Position numbers and translations under genes: made by a program
The notes under the pieces: generated by a model
Database searches by the model: none
Seen by the model: only the letters and a program-made list of their open reading frames with translations
What the model was told of the DNA's origin: nothing
Shown: piece by piece, positions 5,457-9,760 of the stretch
Position numbering within the stretch: the first letter of the stretch is position 1
How the letters are laid out: every line of letters begins with the position of its first letter
Assembly: GCA_017472375.1 (NCBI GenBank)
Contig: JAFUQL010000172.1
Location: 1-9,760, forward strand
DNA from: Oscillospiraceae bacterium
GTDB lineage: Bacteria; Bacillota; Clostridia; Oscillospirales; Ruminococcaceae
Direction: 5' to 3'
DNA length: 9,760 bases

Positions 5457-6932
5457 ATGGAGACCAGTACCCTGTACCGGGACATCGCCAGCCGCACCGG
5501 CGGTGACATTTACATTGGTGTGGTGGGGCCGGTGCGCACCGGTAAAAGCACGTTTATCAAACGATTCATGGAACAGATGGTCCTGCCCGGGATCCAGAAT
5601 CAAGCCATTCGGACAAGGGCACGGGATGAGCTGCCTCAGTCGGCCGCAGGGCGCACCATTATGACAACGGAGCCGAAATTCATCCCAGAAACGGCGGTGA
5701 CGGTGGAACTGGAGGGCGGCGGAAGCTTTAAAGCACGGCTGATCGACTGCGTGGGCTACATGGTGGAAGGCGCCATGGGACATGAGGAGAATGACCAGCC
5801 CCGCATGGTAAAAAGCCCCTGGTTTGAGCAGGAGATCCCCTTCGACCAGGCCGCCGAGACCGGCACACGGAAGGTCATCCGGGAACACTCCACCATCGGC
5901 CTGGTGGTGACCACCGACGGCTCCATCAGTGACATCCCGCGGGAAAAGTATCATCCGGCCGAAGCACGGGTGATCGCCGAGTTGACGGAGCTGGGCAAGC
6001 CCTTTGTGATCCTGCTCAACTGCGTCCATCCCGGCAGCTCTGCAAGCCGCGAGTTGGCCGCACGCCTTGAGGAGGAATACGGCCACACGGTCCTTGCCGT
6101 AAACTGTGAGGATCTGGATGCGGCGGGCATCGACTCCATTTTGCAGAGCGTACTGTATGAGTTTGATGTGCATGAACTGGCATTCGAGCTGCCCCGGTGG
6201 GTGACCATGCTGGAAAACGACCACTGGCTGCAGCGGGCGGTGTATGAAGCGGCGGCTGCGTTTGCAGCGCAGGTCGATCAGATGAAGGATGTGGTCAGCC
6301 GCATCGATCCCATTCAGTGTGAGTATCTCAAGAGTTCGCAGGTCAGATCCATGGAACTGGCCACCGGTCAGGTGCGGCTGGCGATGGAACTGAAGCCGGA
6401 CATCTTCTACCGGGTGTTGGGGGAGACCACCGGGCTGGAGATCTGCGACGAGGCGGGGCTGATGCCCTGTATTCTGGACCTTGCCAAGGCCAAGCGTGAA
6501 TACGAAAAGGTCCGCAGCGCCATGGAGCAGGTGGAGGCCACCGGTTACGGCATCGTGATGCCCACACTCAGTGAACTGCACCTGGAAGAGCCGGAGATCG
6601 TCAAGCAGGGCGGCCGGTATGGGGTACGCCTGAGGGCGAGTGCACCGTCCATCCATCTGCTGAAAGCCACCATCAACACTGAGATCTCGCCCATTGTGGG
6701 CAGCGAAAAACAGTCAGAGGAGCTGGTGATGAGCCTGCTTCGGGACTTTGAGGGCGATCCCATCGAGATCTGGCGCTCCAATATCTTCGGCAAGAGCCTG
6801 CATGAGCTGGTAAACGAAGGGCTGCAGTCCAAGCTGCTGCATATGCCGCAGGAGGCCCGCTCCCGCCTGCAGGAGACGCTGGAGCGGGTCATCAATGAGG
6901 GCTGTTCGGGGCTCATCTGCATCATCCTGTAA
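5457..6932 (+). CDS. spoIVA: Stage IV sporulation protein A, spore coat basement ATPase
   Basis: 491 residues, against 492 in Bacillus subtilis, and alignable end to end from memory. SpoIVA is a TRAFAC-class ATPase that hydrolyses ATP to polymerise on the mother-cell face of the forespore, forming the base layer on which the coat assembles. The N-terminus RTGGDIYIGVVGPVRTGKST contains the Walker A lysine K30. IMTTEPKF holds the sensor threonines T70/T71, and LIDCVGY has the Walker B D97. The middle domain and the C-terminal region (YGVRLRASAPSIHLLK, SEKQSEELV, then NEG-SGLI-IIL) are all present. Start: ATG at 5457 with AAAGGAG overlapping the sipL stop, 7 bases away, so it is co-translated from the same mRNA. 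About eight cysteines occur, two of them in the last ten residues where B. subtilis has none. The protein looks intact and functional. Confidence 0.97.
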   Translation: METSTLYRDIASRTGGDIYIGVVGPVRTGKSTFIKRFMEQMVLPGIQNQAIRTRARDELPQSAAGRTIMTTEPKFIPETAVTVELEGGGSFKARLIDCVGYMVEGAMGHEENDQPRMVKSPWFEQEIPFDQAAETGTRKVIREHSTIGLVVTTDGSISDIPREKYHPAEARVIAELTELGKPFVILLNCVHPGSSASRELAARLEEEYGHTVLAVNCEDLDAAGIDSILQSVLYEFDVHELAFELPRWVTMLENDHWLQRAVYEAAAAFAAQVDQMKDVVSRIDPIQCEYLKSSQVRSMELATGQVRLAMELKPDIFYRVLGETTGLEICDEAGLMPCILDLAKAKREYEKVRSAMEQVEATGYGIVMPTLSELHLEEPEIVKQGGRYGVRLRASAPSIHLLKATINTEISPIVGSEKQSEELVMSLLRDFEGDPIEIWRSNIFGKSLHELVNEGLQSKLLHMPQEARSRLQETLERVINEGCSGLICIIL

Positions 6933-6958
6933 GGTGGGATGCTTCGCAGCACAGACGG

Positions 6959-7000
6959 CGTGCTCCACGCGGCGGGGCCGTGGGGGAGCACGTTTGTTTG
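6959..7000 (+). terminator. Intrinsic terminator after spoIVA
   Basis: CGTGCTCC (6959-6966) pairs with GGAGCACG (6985-6992), and the G/C-rich inside can extend the stem through CACG/CGTG. The stem is followed directly by TTTGTTTG. It lies 27 bases after the spoIVA stop, so it should end the sipL-spoIVA transcript and separate it from the penicillin-binding protein gene. Confidence 0.7.
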
Positions 7001-7068
7001 CTGTGTATGGGAGGCCGGTTTAGGATGCGGAACATCCGGCGATACTTCCTGTAAAAAGGAGGCCGCCT

Positions 7069-8721
7069 ATGGATGGAAGACGCCTGATGGCATTGTTCGC
7101 CTGTTTTGTTCTGGCCTTTACGGTGGTTTTGGGGCGCTGCGCCGTGGTAGGGGCAAACGGTTCCTACGCACAGGCAGCCCAGGGGCAGCTCGTCACCAGC
7201 CTGGCGCTGGGCAGTGACCGGGGGAATTTTTACGATGCCCAAGGTGTGCCGCTCACCGGGCAGGGAAAGCGATATTATGCGCTCTGCATCCCGGGCGAGA
7301 GCAGCTATGCCCGCCTGTTCGATGCGGTCTCAGAGAGCGCCCAGGACCTGCTTTACACCCGCCGCAACTCGATGCAGCCGTTTCTGGTCCCGCTGTCCTC
7401 GGACATGACCGGGCTGGGTATCTATACCTATGAAGTTCCGGAGCGCTACCTGGATGTACCCATTGCCAGCCACCTGCTCGGTTATCTGAACGGAGACGGG
7501 GAGGGGGTCGCGGGTCTGGAGCTCGCTTATGAGGATGTGCTGCACCGGGATGCAGGCAGCTATGTACAGTGCGTGACCAATGCCCAGGGCACCCTTCTTG
7601 AGGGGCAGGAGCCGGTGCTGACCACCCCGGAACAGACTGGGCTCGGGGTACGGCTGACCCTCTCTGAGCCGGTGCAGCGTGCATGTGAAGGGATCGCCCG
7701 CAGCGGGATGACACAGGGCTGCATTCTGGTGCTTGAATGCGGCACCGGGCGGGTGCTGGCCAGTGTGAGCCTGCCGGATTTTGACCCAGGCGCAGTGGAG
7801 AAGAGCATCGCCGCGGACGACACTTCGCTGCTCAACCGGGCGCTGTGCACGTTTAATGTGGGATCGGTGTTCAAGCCCGTGCTGGCGGCATCGGCCCTCG
7901 AACGGAACATGGACTGGTTCACCCATGACTGCAAGGGTTATGTGGAGGTGGATGGCCATGTTTATCGCTGTGCCATGGGCATCCACCACGGACTTGTGAA
8001 CCTTCGCGGAGCACTGGAACAGAGCTGCAACTGCTATTTTGTGCGCCTCGGCCAGCAGCTGGGCGGTGAGGCGATATGGGAAATGGCGGATCGGCTGGGC
8101 TTCGGACAGACCATTTATCTGTCCGGCGGCATGAAATGCGCTGCTGGCACGCTGCCGGGGGCGGATGTTCTGGAAAATACTGGCCAGCTCGCAGGGCTGA
8201 GCTTCGGCCAGGGGCAGCTGACCGCTGCGCCCCTTCAGGTGGCAGCCTTCATGGATGCCATCGCTGCCGGCGGGCTGTGGCACACGCCCTTTGTCGTAGA
8301 GGGGCTGGTGGACGAGGCGACCGGGGCACTGTCACAGCCCGCCGAGCCTGCGCCGGCTCAGCAGGTCCTCAATGCCGAGGATGCCGCTTACCTGCGGGAT
8401 ATGCTGGAGTCTGTGGTCAGTGAGGGCATCGGCGGAGATGCCGCCACCGAAGCGCAGACTGCTGCCGGAAAGACCGGCACTGCCCAGACCGGGCAGTTTA
8501 CCGAAGAAGGGGAGGAGCTGCTCAATTTCTGGTTTGCAGGCTTCTGGCCGGCGGATGACCCGGAGGTGACCGTCGTTGTGATGCAGGACGGCCTAGCCGA
8601 GGCAGAGATCAGCTCGGCAGAGCTGTTCAGCAGGGTGTGCGATGCACTGCACTATCTGGAGCTTGGCGGAAAGGACGAACCTGCGCAGGGAGCCGCGGAC
8701 GAAGGCGCTGAAAAACGTTGA
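7069..8721 (+). CDS. Class B (monofunctional) penicillin-binding protein, peptidoglycan DD-transpeptidase
   Basis: 550 residues. The ATG at 7069 has a perfect AAAGGAGG (7055-7062) 6 bases upstream. Residues about 6-28 form the single membrane anchor. SDRGNFYDAQGVPL (49-62) is the class B N-terminal motif that usually reads RG-IYDRNG-L. The transpeptidase domain has all three active-site motifs: S266-V-F-K269 (nucleophile Ser266), S319-C-N321 and K468-T-G470. It acts outside the membrane, cross-linking glycan peptides. At 550 residues it is shorter than FtsI or SpoVD-type proteins. No PASTA domain follows, and the N-terminal pedestal is compact. The neighbouring spoIVA operon suggests, but does not prove, a role in septum or cortex synthesis during sporulation, as for SpoVD. 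It is separated from spoIVA by a terminator. Only a weak sigma-A candidate (TTGCTG 6998-7003, TAGGAT 7021-7026, 17 apart) is visible upstream. Confidence 0.93.
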   Translation: MDGRRLMALFACFVLAFTVVLGRCAVVGANGSYAQAAQGQLVTSLALGSDRGNFYDAQGVPLTGQGKRYYALCIPGESSYARLFDAVSESAQDLLYTRRNSMQPFLVPLSSDMTGLGIYTYEVPERYLDVPIASHLLGYLNGDGEGVAGLELAYEDVLHRDAGSYVQCVTNAQGTLLEGQEPVLTTPEQTGLGVRLTLSEPVQRACEGIARSGMTQGCILVLECGTGRVLASVSLPDFDPGAVEKSIAADDTSLLNRALCTFNVGSVFKPVLAASALERNMDWFTHDCKGYVEVDGHVYRCAMGIHHGLVNLRGALEQSCNCYFVRLGQQLGGEAIWEMADRLGFGQTIYLSGGMKCAAGTLPGADVLENTGQLAGLSFGQGQLTAAPLQVAAFMDAIAAGGLWHTPFVVEGLVDEATGALSQPAEPAPAQQVLNAEDAAYLRDMLESVVSEGIGGDAATEAQTAAGKTGTAQTGQFTEEGEELLNFWFAGFWPADDPEVTVVVMQDGLAEAEISSAELFSRVCDALHYLELGGKDEPAQGAADEGAEKR

Positions 8722-8745
8722 CAATTCCGTCGTTCGTGCTATAAT
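8718..8745 (+). promoter_or_regulatory. Strong sigma-A promoter of the alaS T-box leader
   Basis: A perfect TTGACA (8718-8723) and a perfect TATAAT (8740-8745) are separated by 16 bases. A TG two bases before the -10 (TGC-TATAAT) adds an extended -10 element. The -35 box overlaps the stop codon of the upstream gene. Transcription should start near 8752, just before the T-box RNA. Confidence 0.88.
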
Positions 8746-8751
8746 CAAATT

Positions 8752-8988
8752 TGGAATATGAAAAAGCTGTGAAAGGGCCAATGTGCAGGTGCCCGCGGCT
8801 GACAAGAGAGGGAGCGCCCCGGCTGAAAGCGCCCCGCCGCTGCTGCACAAAGCCACCCCGGAGCTCCCGTTAACAGCGGGCGCAGCCGCTGCGTTACAGC
8901 GCAAAAAGCGGCAGCCGTTTGGGCTGCAACTTGGGTGGTACCACGGAGTTTCAGCCTTCGTCCCTTGATCGGGGACGGAGGCTTTTTT
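8752..8988 (+). ncRNA. T-box riboswitch, alanine-specific (alaS leader)
   Basis: The T-box core GGGTGGTACCACGG (8933-8946) is present. Stem I can be folded by eye. AGCT 8765-8768 pairs with 8862-8865, GGG 8775-8777 with CCC near 8857, and GTGCAG 8783-8788 with CTGCAC 8843-8848. The internal loop between the last two helices carries AAAGCCAC on its 3' side. This gives a GCC (alanine) specifier at 8852-8854 followed by the usual purine. An AGAGAG apical motif is at 8805-8810. CAGCGG/CCGCTG (8874-8891) and GCAGCC/GGCTGC (8911-8927) form further stems. The antiterminator pairs GGG 8933-8935 with CCC 8962-8964 and ACG 8943-8945 with CGT 8959-8961, leaving TGGT (8936-8939) to bind the ACCA end of uncharged tRNA-Ala. 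Uncharged tRNA-Ala should stabilise this form and raise AlaRS synthesis. Confidence 0.95.
8954..8988 (+). terminator. T-box regulatory terminator
   Basis: A 12-base-pair stem with G-U wobbles (8954-8965 with 8971-8982) closes a 5-base loop and is followed by six T (8983-8988). Its left arm contains the CGTCCC also needed by the antiterminator, so the two folds are mutually exclusive. This is the OFF state when tRNA-Ala is charged. Confidence 0.93.
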
Positions 8989-9050
8989 CGTGGCCTGCGG
9001 CCTTTTCGTGTTTTTGCAAAATCAAAGGTTGATAGAGGAGTGTGTAAATC

Positions 9051-9760
9051 ATGCAATGGACCGGACTGAATGAACTGCGTGAGAAATACCTGAGCTTCTA
9101 TGAGAGCAAAGGTCATCTGCGCCTGAACAGCTTCCCCCTGGTGCCCAAGAACGACCCCAGCCTGCTGCTGATCAACAGCGGCATGGCCCCCATGAAGAAG
9201 TGGTTCCTGGGCCAGGAGGAGCCCCCCCGCCACCGCGTGACCACCTGCCAGAAGTGCATCCGCACCCCTGACATCGAGCGCGTGGGCATCACCGCCCGCC
9301 ACGGCACCTACTTTGAGATGCTGGGCAACTTCAGCTTCCAGAACTACTTCAAGCCCGAGGCCATCGCCTGGGCCTGGGAGTTCCTGACCGAGGTCCTGGA
9401 GATCCCCGCCGATAAGCTGTATATCTCCGTTTATCTGGAGGACGATGAGGCCTACGATCTGTGGACCAAGAAGATGGGCATCCCCGAGGATCACATGGTG
9501 CGCTTCGGCAAGGAGGACAACTTCTGGGAGCACGGCTCCGGCCCCTGCGGCCCCTGCAGCGAGCTGTATTTTGACCGCGGCCCCGAGTACGGCTGCGGCA
9601 AGCCCGACGGCAAGGTGGGCTGCGACTGTGACCGCTTCATGGAGGTCTGGAACCTGGTGTTCACCCAGTTCGACTCCGACGGCAAGGGCACTTACACCCT
9701 GCTGGAGAAGCCCAACATCGACACCGGCATGGGTCTGGAGCGTCTGGCCTGCGTGATGCA
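9051..9760 (+). CDS. alaS: Alanine--tRNA ligase (N-terminal part, runs off the window)
   Basis: 236 codons are present and the frame is open to the end. The ATG at 9051 has GAGGAG (9035-9040) 10 bases upstream, a slightly long spacing. The class II catalytic core is nearly complete. INSGMAPMKKWFLG (41-54) and CQKCIRTPDIERVG (66-79) come first. Then follows the motif 2 region RHGTYFEMLGNFSF (83-96). EHGSGPCGPCSE and GCDCDRFMEVWN come next. Motif 3, GMGLERL, lies close to the window edge (about 226-232). The enzyme activates alanine with ATP and charges tRNA-Ala; editing and C-Ala domains would lie downstream. Expression is set by the alanine T-box directly upstream. Codon choice is strongly biased to C- or G-ending codons compared with the flanking genes, consistent with high expression. 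Confidence 0.97.
   Translation, partial: MQWTGLNELREKYLSFYESKGHLRLNSFPLVPKNDPSLLLINSGMAPMKKWFLGQEEPPRHRVTTCQKCIRTPDIERVGITARHGTYFEMLGNFSFQNYFKPEAIAWAWEFLTEVLEIPADKLYISVYLEDDEAYDLWTKKMGIPEDHMVRFGKEDNFWEHGSGPCGPCSELYFDRGPEYGCGKPDGKVGCDCDRFMEVWNLVFTQFDSDGKGTYTLLEKPNIDTGMGLERLACVM

Noticed and set aside
7021..7040. Small hairpin GGATG-CGGAA-CATCC before the PBP ribosome binding site
   Set aside because: A 5-base stem with no U-run or conserved context is weak and likely incidental.
7041..7050. GATACTT as a sporulation sigma factor -10 before the PBP gene
   Set aside because: No matching -35 element is found at the expected distance, and the short motif is not discriminating.
1..9760. CRISPR array, insertion sequence, integrase or attachment site, tRNA or rRNA gene, toxin-antitoxin or phage-defence module
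   Set aside because: Reading both strands showed no regularly spaced direct repeats, no transposase or recombinase motifs, no tRNA-like TTC-A arms and no defence-type domains. All long coding stretches are assigned to the genes listed.

Overview
The window looks like a chromosomal segment of an anaerobic, endospore-lineage Bacillota. It is most plausibly a gut Oscillospiraceae/Ruminococcaceae relative (Faecalibacterium, Gemmiger or Subdoligranulum-like). The reasons are a moderately high G+C content, a spoIVA homologue with an adjacent SipL-like gene, a T-box leader on alaS, AGGAGG-type ribosome binding sites and sigma-A-like promoters. The genus is an inference; no marker in the window fixes it.

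Left part (1-2067, minus strand): one compact operon transcribed leftwards. An AraC-family regulator overlaps by 4 bases a membrane-anchored protein resembling the galactose/glucose-binding protein MglB. Three bases later comes a 23S rRNA uracil methyltransferase of the RlmD/RumA/TrmA family, cut by the window edge. The shared region 2068-2355 carries two face-to-face sigma-A-like promoters and an inverted repeat that overlaps the rightward -35 box. The rightward promoter drives a galactokinase-family gene (2356-3663). Together this is a likely sugar-responsive galactose-utilisation locus with the rRNA methyltransferase as a passenger.

Middle (3664-6932, plus strand): a 268-base spacer with a strong hairpin leads into a two-gene sporulation operon. 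Its first gene is a SipL-like protein with SPOCS/DUF3794 repeats and a C-terminal LysM domain. Its second is SpoIVA, the ATPase that polymerises as the basement layer of the spore coat. A hairpin terminator follows spoIVA.

Right part (7069-9760, plus strand): a monofunctional class B penicillin-binding protein of unusually small size. Next is a complete alanine T-box leader, for which I can assign promoter, Stem I, GCC specifier, antiterminator and terminator. It controls alaS, whose first 236 codons lie in the window.

No mobile element, CRISPR array, tRNA or rRNA gene, or obviously novel defence or metabolic system is visible. The least ordinary item is the MglB-like protein. It is tethered by a transmembrane helix, has no transporter partner nearby, and appears to have lost the sugar-contacting residues of MglB.
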